A DNA stretch of 64,000 bases from an uncultured Lachnospiraceae bacterium (GTDB lineage: Bacteria > Bacillota > Clostridia > Lachnospirales > Lachnospiraceae): the NCBI GenBank assembly GCA_910588815.1, contig CAJUQY010000004.1:43606-107605 (forward strand). The letters are read 5' to 3'. This document shows, piece after piece, positions 52,233 through 61,399 of the stretch. The position numbers and the translations under genes were made by a program. Each line of letters begins with the position of its first letter. Within the stretch, counting starts at the first letter, position 1. Under the pieces are notes generated by a model. That model worked only from the letters and a program-made list of their open reading frames with translations. It had not been told where the DNA came from and did no database searches.

Positions 52233-53042
52233 TTACTTAAGCTCGTTTGTGCCCTCATAAACGGGCTTTTCTACACGGATATATTCACCGCAGCGAAGCT
52301 TTCCTTCCATTTCCTCCGGACTCATCTTCTTCGCCTGGGCGTCTGTATAAGTATGCTCTTTGATCCATGCGATCACCGCACCTGGATCACCGGTTTTTAA
52401 GGCATAGCGGCCAAAATGAGTGGGACACTGGGAAACAATCTCAATCAGAGAAAATCCTTTATGATTTAACGCCCGCTCCAGAGCCTTTTTACACTGAACC
52501 GGCTGAGCCGTGGTCCACCGCTCCACATGGGTGGCGCCTGCAGCCTGAGCCAAAGCACAGACGTCAAATCTGGGCTCCGCGCTTCCGTAAGGAGTCGTCA
52601 TGGTTCTTGCCTTTTCCGGAGTGGTGGGGGCCACCTGTCCTCCGGTCATGGCAAAATTCATATTGTTGACCATGACCACGGTCACGTCCAGATTTCTTCT
52701 GGCCGCATGGATCAGATGATTGCCCCCGATGGAAGCCACGTCGCCGTCTCCGGCAAAGATCACCACAGGCATATCCGGCTTCATCATTTTTACTCCCGTA
52801 GCCCAAGCCAGCGTTCTTCCGTGGACGCCGTGGAACATATCGGTTTTAATATAAACGGGAATTCTGGCTGTGCATCCCACTCCCGCCACGTGAACCATCT
52901 TCTGAGGGTCCATATCCAGCTCTTCCAGCGCCTGCATATAATAATTGAGCACCTGTCCGCAGCCGCAACCGGAACAGAAAAAGTGCGGAAGCTTTTCCGG
53001 TCTTAAATATTTTCTTCTGGGATTGATTTTCAGTTCACTCAT
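52233..53042 (-). CDS. korB: 2-oxoglutarate:ferredoxin oxidoreductase beta subunit (TPP-binding)
   Basis: TPP-binding subunit, 269 residues. The motif GDGDVASIGGNHLIHAARRN (about 97) followed by VNNMNFAMTGGQ is the TPP/Mg site. CSGCGCG near the N-terminus supplies cysteines for a [4Fe-4S] cluster, and HGRTLAWATGVKMM is conserved. It oxidatively decarboxylates a 2-oxoacid with CoA and reduces ferredoxin. One base after the korA stop. Confidence 0.94.
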   Translation of the reverse strand: MSELKINPRRKYLRPEKLPHFFCSGCGCGQVLNYYMQALEELDMDPQKMVHVAGVGCTARIPVYIKTDMFHGVHGRTLAWATGVKMMKPDMPVVIFAGDGDVASIGGNHLIHAARRNLDVTVVMVNNMNFAMTGGQVAPTTPEKARTMTTPYGSAEPRFDVCALAQAAGATHVERWTTAQPVQCKKALERALNHKGFSLIEIVSQCPTHFGRYALKTGDPGAVIAWIKEHTYTDAQAKKMSPEEMEGKLRCGEYIRVEKPVYEGTNELK

Positions 53043-53043
53043 C

Positions 53044-54243
53044 TTACCTAACCCCCTTTTTGATTACGGAGTATCCAGCAAAATGCGCCAGTGACGCATT
53101 TTGTCGGATTTCTTCTAAAATCTCATAGCCGGTATGTACAAGGCCCAGATTCTTGGTCACAGGGATCACCGGACAGCGGCCGGCGGCCACTCTGGCAATT
53201 TCATTGACATATTTGCCCATATTCATTTCCACGGCAAAAATTCCCTTTACTTCCTTTGCCGCCTCGGCAATGGCTTTCTCCGGAACAGGCCATACGTTGC
53301 ACAGCTTTAACACTCCGGCTTTGATCCCGCACTCCCTTGCCATCTGGGCCGCTTCAATGGCAGGACGGACCTCGCTTCCATATGCGATCAGCGCATATTC
53401 TGCGTCGTCCATCAAAATCCGCTCCGTCCGGCAGATCTTATCTGCATTTTCCCGGACTTTTCCGCAGACTCTCTTATACAGCCGGTCAAACACCTCCGGA
53501 TCCCAGTCAATGCTTCCCTTCTCGTCATGGGGATTCAGGGAATAAATGGTATTGTAGCCCTCCCCGAGAGGCGATACGTCCGGACAGCCAAATTCCGGCG
53601 CCGCAAAAGGCATATACTCCGCCGGTGCCGACGACGTATAATTTCTGTTGTACAGATCAATTTGGGAAGCCTCCGGGATGTCCAGACGTTCCCTCATCAG
53701 GGCAATGGTAGTCTCGGACATGACAATGACCGGATTCCTGTATTCCTCTGCCAGATTGAAAGCCCAGATAGTATAATCATAAAGCTCCTGGACAGAAGAA
53801 GGGCAGACCACAATGGCCTCATAATCGCCGCTGGCGCCGTAGCGCATCTGGTATACATCGGCCTGGCTGGCATAATTTTCCCCGCGGCACCGCTGCACGT
53901 CGGCAATAACCAGAGGAGCCTCAATGGTATAGGCATAACCAAGCCCCTCCTGCATATAATTAAAACCGGCGCTGGCCGTGGCCGTCATCACCTTTCCCCC
54001 GGCAAGGGACGCTCCGCTACAGGCAAAGATCGAGAAAAGCTCATCCTCTCCCTGTACGAACTTTCCTCCCACCTCCGGCAGCCTCTGGGACATCCTCTCC
54101 GAAATCTCATTGGCGGGGGTAATGGGATATCCGCCAAAGAAATTACATCCGGCGCTGATGGCGCCTTCCACAAGTGCGTAATTACCCAGCATAAAATGTA
54201 CCCCGGTTTTTACGCGGTTTTCTGATGCTTTTACGATTGGCAT
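53044..54243 (-). CDS. korA: 2-oxoglutarate:ferredoxin oxidoreductase alpha subunit
   Basis: Pyrimidine/transketolase-like subunit, 399 residues from the ATG at 54243 (AAGGAG upstream; the longer frame would begin upstream of the predicted promoter). GCNFFGGYPITPANEISERM and QGEDELFSIFACSGASLAGGK are the family blocks. First gene of the operon korA-korB-korC-sucC-sucD-korD-racemase-aminotransferase, driven by a promoter with a palindromic operator in its spacer. Substrate range (2-oxoglutarate or another 2-oxoacid) cannot be fixed from sequence; sucCD favours 2-oxoglutarate. Confidence 0.94.
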   Translation of the reverse strand: MPIVKASENRVKTGVHFMLGNYALVEGAISAGCNFFGGYPITPANEISERMSQRLPEVGGKFVQGEDELFSIFACSGASLAGGKVMTATASAGFNYMQEGLGYAYTIEAPLVIADVQRCRGENYASQADVYQMRYGASGDYEAIVVCPSSVQELYDYTIWAFNLAEEYRNPVIVMSETTIALMRERLDIPEASQIDLYNRNYTSSAPAEYMPFAAPEFGCPDVSPLGEGYNTIYSLNPHDEKGSIDWDPEVFDRLYKRVCGKVRENADKICRTERILMDDAEYALIAYGSEVRPAIEAAQMARECGIKAGVLKLCNVWPVPEKAIAEAAKEVKGIFAVEMNMGKYVNEIARVAAGRCPVIPVTKNLGLVHTGYEILEEIRQNASLAHFAGYSVIKKGVR

Positions 54244-54301
54244 ATCATATTCTCCTTTCCTGCTATCGGGCGCGTTCCCCTGTAACAGCTTCTTTTTGTA
54301 T

Positions 54302-54330
54302 ATTATATATTGTCGACAATATTCAGTCAA
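54302..54330 (-). promoter_or_regulatory. kor operon promoter with operator between -35 and -10
   Basis: Minus strand: -35 TTGACT (54330-54325), 17-base spacer, perfect -10 TATAAT (54307-54302). The 16-bp perfect palindrome ATATTGTCGACAATAT (54307-54322) fills the spacer, an ideal repressor site. Its TTGTnnACAA core matches the palindrome at 46052-46061. Confidence 0.8.
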
Positions 54331-54407
54331 GTGATTTTTCTCTCTTTTATCCAAAACTTGTCTCCCATTTAACATCTTACGGAAAAGGGCATATATTTTG
54401 TTGTTTG

Positions 54408-55418
54408 CTATAGCACATCACAGATCAACCGCCTCGCATTTTCCCTGGAGACAAGCTCGATCTGCCGCTCCGTAAAGCCGGTATTTTTAAGGCCGTCCCA
54501 CAGAAGGCCCATCCTGTCCGGTGACGGAATCTCCAGCCTGCCGCCGACACCGTCCAGGTCAGACCCAAGCGCCAGCACTTCCTCTCCGCCGCAATTTATG
54601 ATATGCTTCGCATGGGCGGCCATACGGCTCACGGTGCTCTCCCCCGCGCCCGGCCGCTCTGACAAAAATTCACAGGCGAAATTGAGTCCTGTCACTCCTC
54701 CCTTTTCCCCCAGCAGGCGAATCATATCGTCACTCAGGTTTCTGGAACAATAAGAGAGCGCCCTGGCATTGGAGTGGGACGCTAAAAAAGGCTTCTTGGC
54801 GGCAGCCGCCACATCATAGAACCCCTCGTCGGACAGATGGGAAACATCCACAAGTATTCCAAGTTCATTCATATAGCCGACGGCTTCTTTTCCGAAATCC
54901 GTGAGGCCGCTTCCCCTTCCTCCAAAGAAGGCGGCCTGATAGTTGGCCCTGCCGAAGCAGTTGTCGTCATTCCAGGTGAGGGTGATGAGGCGGACTCCCC
55001 GGTCATAAAAGCCTTTCAGCCTTTCCAGGCTTCCCCGCACCGCCCGGCCGTCCTCCAAGGTCAGGAAAGCCGACATCCTCCCGGCTTTTTCATTCCGCTT
55101 AAGATCCTCCCCGTCAAATGCCATGGAGAGTTCTTCACTGTGCTTTTCGCAGGCGTCTTTCAGGCAGGAAGCCAGCCGGTCGATGTAGGCATCATCCCAT
55201 TCCTCCCCGGAAAGCTCCCCGGAAAGAACGTCGCAGAGCCCCGCCTCCCGGAACTCGGAAAGGCCCTGCGCATCCGGCATCCAGACTGCAAAAAACTGGG
55301 CCAGGCAGTCTCCCTTCTTCAGCCTCGCAATATCTATGGCCATGGTATTTTCATAAAGATTCCCGCCGTTCCCCGCAAACATCATCAACGTATCGCAATG
55401 CAGATCAATATATTTCAT
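54408..55418 (-). CDS. M19 family membrane dipeptidase
   Basis: Zinc-dependent dipeptidase of the renal-dipeptidase family, 336 residues. Metal ligands start with His7/Asp9 (DLHCDTL), a bridging Glu in FLTLEDGRAV (about 125), and later His in VDVSHLSDEGF and SHSNARAL. No signal peptide, so probably cytoplasmic. These enzymes cleave dipeptides, including ones with D-residues. It overlaps the SNF2-like gene by 14 bases and lies upstream of the kor promoter, in keeping with peptide catabolism. Confidence 0.92.
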   Translation of the reverse strand: MKYIDLHCDTLMMFAGNGGNLYENTMAIDIARLKKGDCLAQFFAVWMPDAQGLSEFREAGLCDVLSGELSGEEWDDAYIDRLASCLKDACEKHSEELSMAFDGEDLKRNEKAGRMSAFLTLEDGRAVRGSLERLKGFYDRGVRLITLTWNDDNCFGRANYQAAFFGGRGSGLTDFGKEAVGYMNELGILVDVSHLSDEGFYDVAAAAKKPFLASHSNARALSYCSRNLSDDMIRLLGEKGGVTGLNFACEFLSERPGAGESTVSRMAAHAKHIINCGGEEVLALGSDLDGVGGRLEIPSPDRMGLLWDGLKNTGFTERQIELVSRENARRLICDVL

Positions 55419-58400
55419 ATTCCTCCTCCAAAAGCCGGATCAATTCCGTTCTTCCCATAGACGTAAGGACAGAGGCCTCTGAGGTCACCTGTTCCGAGAG
55501 CTCCCTCTTCTTATTTTGAAGTTTTAACACTCCCTCCTCGATGGTATCCTTTGCAATCAGCCGGAACACCGACACCACTTTCTTCTGCCCGATCCGGTGA
55601 GCCCGGTCGGTGGCCTGGTTCTCCGCCGCCAGGTTCCACCAGGGGTCATAATGGATCACCATGTCGGCCGCAGTCAGGTTGAGCCCTGTCCCTCCCGCCT
55701 TCAGCGAAATCAGAAATACCGGAACCTCGTCCTGATTGAAAGCATTCACCAGGGCCAGCCGGTCCTCTTTCCCTGTCTTTCCTGTCAGTTTATAATATGC
55801 GATCTCCTCCGACCGGAGCTGTTTTTCTATGATTTCCAGCATAGAGGTAAACTGAGAAAACAGAAGCACCTTATGTCCGCCCGACACGGCTCCGGCTATC
55901 AGCTCCATGCAGGTCGCAAGCTTCGCCGAACTGCCCTCGTAATCTTCATAACATAAAGACGGATCGCAGCAGATCTGTCTGAGCCGCAGCAACTCTGCCA
56001 GGATCTGCATCTGCTCTCTTCTGTACTCCTCTTCCCCTGAAGCTTCCAGTTTCTGCTTCAGCAGGATGGCCCGGGCATTGTAAAGCTCCCCCTGCTTTCC
56101 CTCCAGCCTGGAATAGACAATGTGCTCCAGCTTATCCGGCAGCTCCGTGAGCACATCCTTTTTACACCGCCTTAGGAGAAAAGGGGCGATCAGCCGGTTC
56201 AGACGTTTTAATTCCTTTTTTCCCTGCCCCTTCGCAATAGGAATCTCAATTTCTTTTTTGAACCTGGTATAGCCGTAGAGAAACCCCGGCATCAGAAAAT
56301 CAAAAATACTCCACAGGTCGCTGAGTCGATTTTCGATCGGTGTCCCTGTCAGTGCAAAGCGGGTTCTTGCCTGTATCTGCTTCACCGCCTCCGCATTTTT
56401 GGTGGTGTGATTTTTGATATACTGGGCTTCGTCCAGTATCAGAAACCTGAATTCCATCTTTTCATAAAGATCAATGTCTCTTCTTAATAGCTCATAGGAG
56501 GTGATCATGACCTGCGCCCTTCCTTTCTGCCCCCAGAGCATCTCCCGCCGGTCTGCCGCGTTTCCTGCCACCAACATAACGGAAAGCCCTTTGCCGAACC
56601 GGGCGACCTCACTCTCCCAGTTATAAATCAGGGAAGCGGGGCAGACAATCAATGCCCCCATATCCGGATTTTGCTCTGCCTCCGCCAAAAGGAGGGCAAT
56701 GACCTGAATGGTCTTTCCCAGCCCCATATCGTCAGCCAACACCCCTCCAAAGTTCAAAGAATCCAGGGTTTTCAGCCAGAAAAATCCCTTTTTCTGATAG
56801 TCCCTCAGCACCTCCTGCAGCGGGGCCGAAACCTGGAAGTCTCCCTCCTCCCAGGACCCCATCGCCCGTATCACCGACCGAAAAGCCTCATTCTGCTTCA
56901 CCTCCATGTGGTTTCTGTCCCCAAGGACCTTGTCCACAAACAGGCTCCTGTAGCCGGGCAAATGGAGCGGCGTCTCAAAGGAGGCCTGTTTCTCCTCCAG
57001 CCCCAGCCCCTTTGAGAGCTCCGACAGCACTCCAAAGCCGGAGTCCTCCAGCCTGACAAAATCCCCTGATTTCATCCGGTAAAACCGCTTTTTCATCTGA
57101 TATGCCGAAAGAATACGCCCGATCTCCTCCCCGGGAAGATCTCCGGCGTCCACAGCAAGATCCAGCCATCCGCTCTCCAGACTGACGCCGAAAGAAAGCT
57201 TCTTCCCGGGAAGAATCCGCCGTTCCTTCATGGACTGGCTTAAATAGACCTGGCCGCGGGCTTCAAACTCCGATAGTCCCTGATCTAAAAAGCGAAACAA
57301 TGCCTCATCATCATCCCGGATCGCAAAGCAATCCTCCCCCGCATACCGGCCTGTGAAATATTTCCGGATCAGAGTCCCCACCATCAGTTCTCCTGCCTGA
57401 TCTCTGAAGGTTTCGGCACGGCCCGCCGGAGAAAACGGAGTGTATTTTTTCTCCCCGTACCAGAATTCTGTCCGGAGTACCACCTCGGAGACGGACGGGC
57501 TGTCAAAGTAAAATTTCACTGTGAGGGGAGCGGCATGGTATTGCTCCAGATCGACCCCCAAGGGCTCCATCGTCACATATTTGGAAATCTTCGGGAGCAC
57601 ATAATCGCAGAAGGAAGGAAAATCCTTCTCGGCAATCTCCGCCGAGAGCCCCCGCTCCCCTTCCTCCATGGAACAGATAAATTCCCGGAGGACTCTGCTG
57701 CATGCACGGTCACAGCAATAGAGGACATCCTTCCGAAGCAAGTAAAGCTTCCGCTTTCCGTAAAAAGCCTGCACATGATCCAGCAGCGAGAGACAAAAGC
57801 CATCCCGTCCCAAAGTCCGCACCGTTCCCAAAAGGCTGGGATTCTCTTTGCAGATTTGAACCTGCCTCACTCCGGATTCCGCCCCGGAAAAGTCCACGGT
57901 CCAGCCGGCAAGGATTTTCATAATACGGTCACAGGCGCCGGGAGACAGCTCGAATTCCCGAATGGTGGGCCGCGGTGAGCTTCGGTAGGTCATAAACTTT
58001 TGATACACGGAAAGATAGTCTCCCACCAGAACGGCCACCTCCTCCGCCAGCCTGGCCGAAGTCGGCTCAAAGGCATCCATACTGTGGTAAAAGGCGAGCT
58101 GTTTTCCATATTCCACATAAGTCTCGTCTTCCAGGGCCGTGACAAAGGAAGTCAGATCCTTCACCTGATACATCCTCGTGTTCCCCACCTTCAGGGACAA
58201 AAACAGCTTTCCCTCGGAAAGCTTCAAGGACGGCTCCAGCCGTATCTTCTCCCCCATCCCTGCCAGCACGGCCTCACGCATGTCCCGCCCTGTATAACTC
58301 TGAAGCATCCTGCGCACCTTGATGGGCGTGGATACCCGAGGCATACGCTCCTCCCGCTCCGCCTCCATGGCCGAAAGGGCTGCCGCCGCCTCATGGCGGC

Positions 58401-58650
58401 ACAGCCCCTTATATTCTCTGTGTACCTGGCACTGGCAGGAGGCCTGGTACAGACGGCCCTCCTTGATCAGAAGCGACACCCGGTAACCCCTCTCTCCTTC
58501 CCTCACCAGCACCTTCACCTTTTCCTCGCCCTTCCAGAAGCTTTCCCGGGAGAGATGCTGCACCTTTCCGCGCAAGAACAACTCCTCTCCCCGCTCAAAC
58601 TCCGCCTGACTTCTTGACTTTTTCCTTATGGCCTCATCGGAACCTGCCAT
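55405..58650 (-). CDS. SWIM-domain SNF2-family helicase
   Basis: A 1081-residue Swi2/Snf2-type ATPase common in Clostridia. A SWIM zinc finger (CQCQVHREYKGLCRH, about 71-85) lies near the N-terminus, followed by a long helicase-associated region. The ATPase starts at about 640: GVLADDMGLGKTIQVIALLL (Walker A), LILDEAQYIKNH (DEAQ box), LTGTPIENRL, and C-terminal ATDRAHRIGQKKVV (motif VI). Probably remodels protein-DNA complexes in repair or transcription; no specific bacterial role is established. The start overlaps nothing upstream, and the end overlaps the dipeptidase start. Confidence 0.93.
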   Translation of the reverse strand: MAGSDEAIRKKSRSQAEFERGEELFLRGKVQHLSRESFWKGEEKVKVLVREGERGYRVSLLIKEGRLYQASCQCQVHREYKGLCRHEAAAALSAMEAEREERMPRVSTPIKVRRMLQSYTGRDMREAVLAGMGEKIRLEPSLKLSEGKLFLSLKVGNTRMYQVKDLTSFVTALEDETYVEYGKQLAFYHSMDAFEPTSARLAEEVAVLVGDYLSVYQKFMTYRSSPRPTIREFELSPGACDRIMKILAGWTVDFSGAESGVRQVQICKENPSLLGTVRTLGRDGFCLSLLDHVQAFYGKRKLYLLRKDVLYCCDRACSRVLREFICSMEEGERGLSAEIAEKDFPSFCDYVLPKISKYVTMEPLGVDLEQYHAAPLTVKFYFDSPSVSEVVLRTEFWYGEKKYTPFSPAGRAETFRDQAGELMVGTLIRKYFTGRYAGEDCFAIRDDDEALFRFLDQGLSEFEARGQVYLSQSMKERRILPGKKLSFGVSLESGWLDLAVDAGDLPGEEIGRILSAYQMKKRFYRMKSGDFVRLEDSGFGVLSELSKGLGLEEKQASFETPLHLPGYRSLFVDKVLGDRNHMEVKQNEAFRSVIRAMGSWEEGDFQVSAPLQEVLRDYQKKGFFWLKTLDSLNFGGVLADDMGLGKTIQVIALLLAEAEQNPDMGALIVCPASLIYNWESEVARFGKGLSVMLVAGNAADRREMLWGQKGRAQVMITSYELLRRDIDLYEKMEFRFLILDEAQYIKNHTTKNAEAVKQIQARTRFALTGTPIENRLSDLWSIFDFLMPGFLYGYTRFKKEIEIPIAKGQGKKELKRLNRLIAPFLLRRCKKDVLTELPDKLEHIVYSRLEGKQGELYNARAILLKQKLEASGEEEYRREQMQILAELLRLRQICCDPSLCYEDYEGSSAKLATCMELIAGAVSGGHKVLLFSQFTSMLEIIEKQLRSEEIAYYKLTGKTGKEDRLALVNAFNQDEVPVFLISLKAGGTGLNLTAADMVIHYDPWWNLAAENQATDRAHRIGQKKVVSVFRLIAKDTIEEGVLKLQNKKRELSEQVTSEASVLTSMGRTELIRLLEEEYEIY

Positions 58651-58724
58651 TCTCTCCTCTTTCCGGCGTATACTCTACGCCACTTGGCTGTCTGAAAATT
58701 CTTCTCCCCCCACACGCGCTCTTC

Positions 58725-60497
58725 CTACATCCGGTCCGGCGCCTCAAAGCCCAGGAGATCAATGCAGGTTTCCAGGACCCGCCTCACCAGACAAAGCAGG
58801 CGAATATAAGCTGCCTGCCGCTCCTTATCCTCCTCGGCCATGATCTTCGTCTCATGGTAAAACCGGTTAAAAGCATTGGACAGCTCATACACATACTGAC
58901 AGATCTTATGGGGAGCCTGCTCGTTGAAAGCCGAAAGCAGTGCATCCTGTACTCTGGATGCCTGCAGCTGGAGCGCTTTCTCACTCTCCGAAGCCGCAGG
59001 AAGGATCTTCCCCTCTCTCTCATAGTGGTCGGCGAGAGACTCATATCTGGCCTGGATGGATTTGATCCGCACAATGGTATAAAGGATATAGGGGCCGGTA
59101 TCACCCTCAAAGGAAATGAACCTCTCCACATCAAAGACGTAATCTTTGGCCGCCTGATTGGAAAGATCTCCGTATTTTAAAGCCGCCAGCCCGATCATCT
59201 TTGCAGTCTCTTTCGCGTCTGCCTCTTCCATAGACCGGTTTTCCATAATCTTTCCATAAACGGCGTCGCCAATCTCCTGAATCAGGTATTCCAGCCGCAT
59301 GATCCCGCCGTCCCTGGTCTTAAAAGGCTTTCCGTCCCGGCCGTTCATGGTGCCGAAGCCCAGGAAATCCAGCCTCACTTTTGGTCTCACGATGCCGGTC
59401 TTTTTCGCACAGCGGAACACCTGGGTGAAATGCAGGGACTGCCGTTTGTCCACCACATATAGAATCCGATCCGGAGAAAACAGCTTTTCCCGCTCCACCA
59501 ATGTCGCCAGGTCTGTGGTGGAGTAAAGCGTAGCTCCGTCTGATTTTAGCAGAATGCAGGGCGGAACCTCCTTCGCATCGGTCTCTTCCGACACGTCCAC
59601 CACCAGCGCGCCCTGGCTCTCATGGGCAAAGCCCTGCTCCCTCATCTGCTTCACCATGTCCGGAATGAGACCCTGCACGTCGCTCTCCTTCTTCCAGATA
59701 TCAAAGGTCACACCCAGCTTTTCATAATTCTTTTTAAGATCCGCCACCGACACGCACAAAATATGGTTCCAGACTGCCAGATATCCCCTGTTTCCGTTCT
59801 GCAGCTTATAGGTGGCATCGTGGGCTTTCTTCGCAAAAGCCTCGTCCACCTTGGATTTCGCGCTGGCCGCCGGATAGATCTCCTCCAGCTCCCCGATGGT
59901 AAAAGGGGCTTCCTCCGGATAGTCTCCCGAATAATCCTCGTCAAAATATGGAAGCTCCGGTTTCCGCTCTTTTAGTTCCTCAATAATTAACCCCATCTGA
60001 AGGCCCCAGTCCCCCAGATGCACATCGCCGATAACCTGATGCCCCAGGAACCGGCACAGCCGTTTCATGCTCTCCCCGATGATCGCCGAGCGCAGATGCC
60101 CCACGTGAAGAGGCTTGGCCACATTGGGGCCGCCGTAATCGATGACAATGGTCTCCGGCGTCTCTTTCTGAGAGACCCCCAGCTTTTCCTCGCCGTTCAT
60201 CCGCTCCAGATATTCTGCCAGGAACACACCGGAAAGCTTCATATTAATAAACCCGGGATTCACCGCTGTGATCTCTTCAAACATCTCCGTTTTTTCCGCA
60301 AGCTTCCCGACCACGTCATTTGCGATCATGATGGGTGCCTTTTTATAAATCTTTGCCCCGGCCATGGCGCCGTTGCACTGGTATTCACAGAGGTCCGGCC
60401 GGTTGGAAAGGGTCACTTTCCCCAGGTTTTTGTCATATCCGCAGGCCTCAAAGCCCTGCTCTGCCACCTCTGTAATCAAATCAATCAGCTTTTTCAT
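58725..60497 (-). CDS. argS: Arginyl-tRNA synthetase
   Basis: Class I synthetase charging tRNA-Arg, 590 residues from the ATG at 60497 (GGAGG five bases upstream; the frame is open 45 codons further). The N-terminal Add-1 domain is followed by the HIGH motif in AKPLHVGHLRSAIIGE (about 127), a catalytic domain with LLKSDGATLYSTTDLATLVE, and a C-terminal anticodon-binding domain with FNRFYHETKIMAEED. No canonical KMSKS, as is usual for many ArgRS. A leader hairpin lies upstream, but no T-box signature. Confidence 0.96.
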   Translation of the reverse strand: MKKLIDLITEVAEQGFEACGYDKNLGKVTLSNRPDLCEYQCNGAMAGAKIYKKAPIMIANDVVGKLAEKTEMFEEITAVNPGFINMKLSGVFLAEYLERMNGEEKLGVSQKETPETIVIDYGGPNVAKPLHVGHLRSAIIGESMKRLCRFLGHQVIGDVHLGDWGLQMGLIIEELKERKPELPYFDEDYSGDYPEEAPFTIGELEEIYPAASAKSKVDEAFAKKAHDATYKLQNGNRGYLAVWNHILCVSVADLKKNYEKLGVTFDIWKKESDVQGLIPDMVKQMREQGFAHESQGALVVDVSEETDAKEVPPCILLKSDGATLYSTTDLATLVEREKLFSPDRILYVVDKRQSLHFTQVFRCAKKTGIVRPKVRLDFLGFGTMNGRDGKPFKTRDGGIMRLEYLIQEIGDAVYGKIMENRSMEEADAKETAKMIGLAALKYGDLSNQAAKDYVFDVERFISFEGDTGPYILYTIVRIKSIQARYESLADHYEREGKILPAASESEKALQLQASRVQDALLSAFNEQAPHKICQYVYELSNAFNRFYHETKIMAEEDKERQAAYIRLLCLVRRVLETCIDLLGFEAPDRM

Positions 60498-60673
60498 AGA
60501 TTCCTCCGTCGAAACATTTCTGGCTGCACAGTTAAAAATTTTATACCCCTTAACGCATGCGCTCCGCGCTGTAGAATTAAGGTATACTTTCACTATCCGC
60601 CTATTATATACCTTTTTATCCGGAAAGTACATAGACTTTTCTTTGGGGATGAAAACATTTGGGGAATTCCCAT

Positions 60674-60701
60674 TTGCTTTTTCAAAACTTCATGGTATAA
60701 T
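60674..60701 (+). promoter_or_regulatory. Extended -10 promoter of the cupin gene
   Basis: TTGCTT (60674-60679), 16 bases, extended -10 TGGTATAAT with TATAAT at 60696-60701. Confidence 0.5.
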
Positions 60702-60809
60702 CATATACGGTAACAGGATATGGCAGCACGGACGTGCATTGACAATCTGATGCGGAGTATGCCGATCTATCCCGGCATCTGCCGCCGGAATACATGGAGG
60801 ATATTTATT

Positions 60810-61262
60810 ATGAAAGTAAAGATTCAGGATCTGAAAGACGTGGCCATCAAAGGAGTCAACGTGGCATTCACGGAGAGCTGCGATACCTACAGGGAAGATT
60901 TCTTCGAATGGACCGCATTCCCCGTTGTCACCCGGTTCAAGACCGATAAGATCATGTCCGGCTTGCTCCAGGGCTGGCACCACACGCCCAATTTCAGCGT
61001 GATCGAATACCATGAGGACGCGGAGCAGTTCTTTTTCACAGAGGGAACCGCCCTGATGCTGTTCATCGATATCGTGGACGGAAAGCCTGCCATGGACACG
61101 GCCCAGATCGTCCGTATTCCCGCGGGCACCCAGCTCGACATTGCCGCAGGCAAGGGCCATTTCGTGGCTGTGGCCGAGGGCTGTACCTTTAAAGCCATCG
61201 TCGTCTCTCCCGTCCAGGATGCTCCCAGAATGGATCTTTCCGAGACGGTCTGCGGAGAATAA
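60810..61262 (+). CDS. Cupin-fold protein, ureidoglycolate lyase-like
   Basis: A 150-residue single-domain cupin. EYHEDAEQFFFTEGTALMLFID (about 71-92) and QIVRIPAGTQLDIAAGKGHF (about 105-124) form the two cupin motifs, resembling the ureidoglycolate lyase (AllA) group. No allantoin or purine genes are nearby, so the function is uncertain. I start at the ATG at 60810 (GGAGG nine bases upstream); the frame is open from 60720 but without a ribosome site. Single gene with its own promoter and strong terminator, divergent from argS. Confidence 0.75.
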   Translation: MKVKIQDLKDVAIKGVNVAFTESCDTYREDFFEWTAFPVVTRFKTDKIMSGLLQGWHHTPNFSVIEYHEDAEQFFFTEGTALMLFIDIVDGKPAMDTAQIVRIPAGTQLDIAAGKGHFVAVAEGCTFKAIVVSPVQDAPRMDLSETVCGE

Positions 61263-61274
61263 ACAGACATCCTT

Positions 61275-61303
61275 AAGCCCCGGCCGCGGCCGGGGCTTTT
61301 TTT
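61275..61303 (+). terminator. Terminator after the cupin gene
   Basis: Near-perfect GC-rich stem (AAGCCCCGGCC with GGCCGGGGCTT, loop GC), followed by a run of T. Confidence 0.9.
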
Positions 61304-61399
61304 CAGACCTTATGGAGCAGATGCAGGTTCAGCTTGCGCACCAGGAGCACCGGATCCAAGCCGTGCTCCAGCGCCGCCTGCTCCAGAGTTTCCCCTCTT

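Noticed and set aside
60546..60584. Hairpin in the argS leader as a possible T-box
   Set aside because: CCTTAA/TTAAGG and GCGC/GCGC pair, but the conserved T-box antiterminator sequence is absent and no terminator follows.
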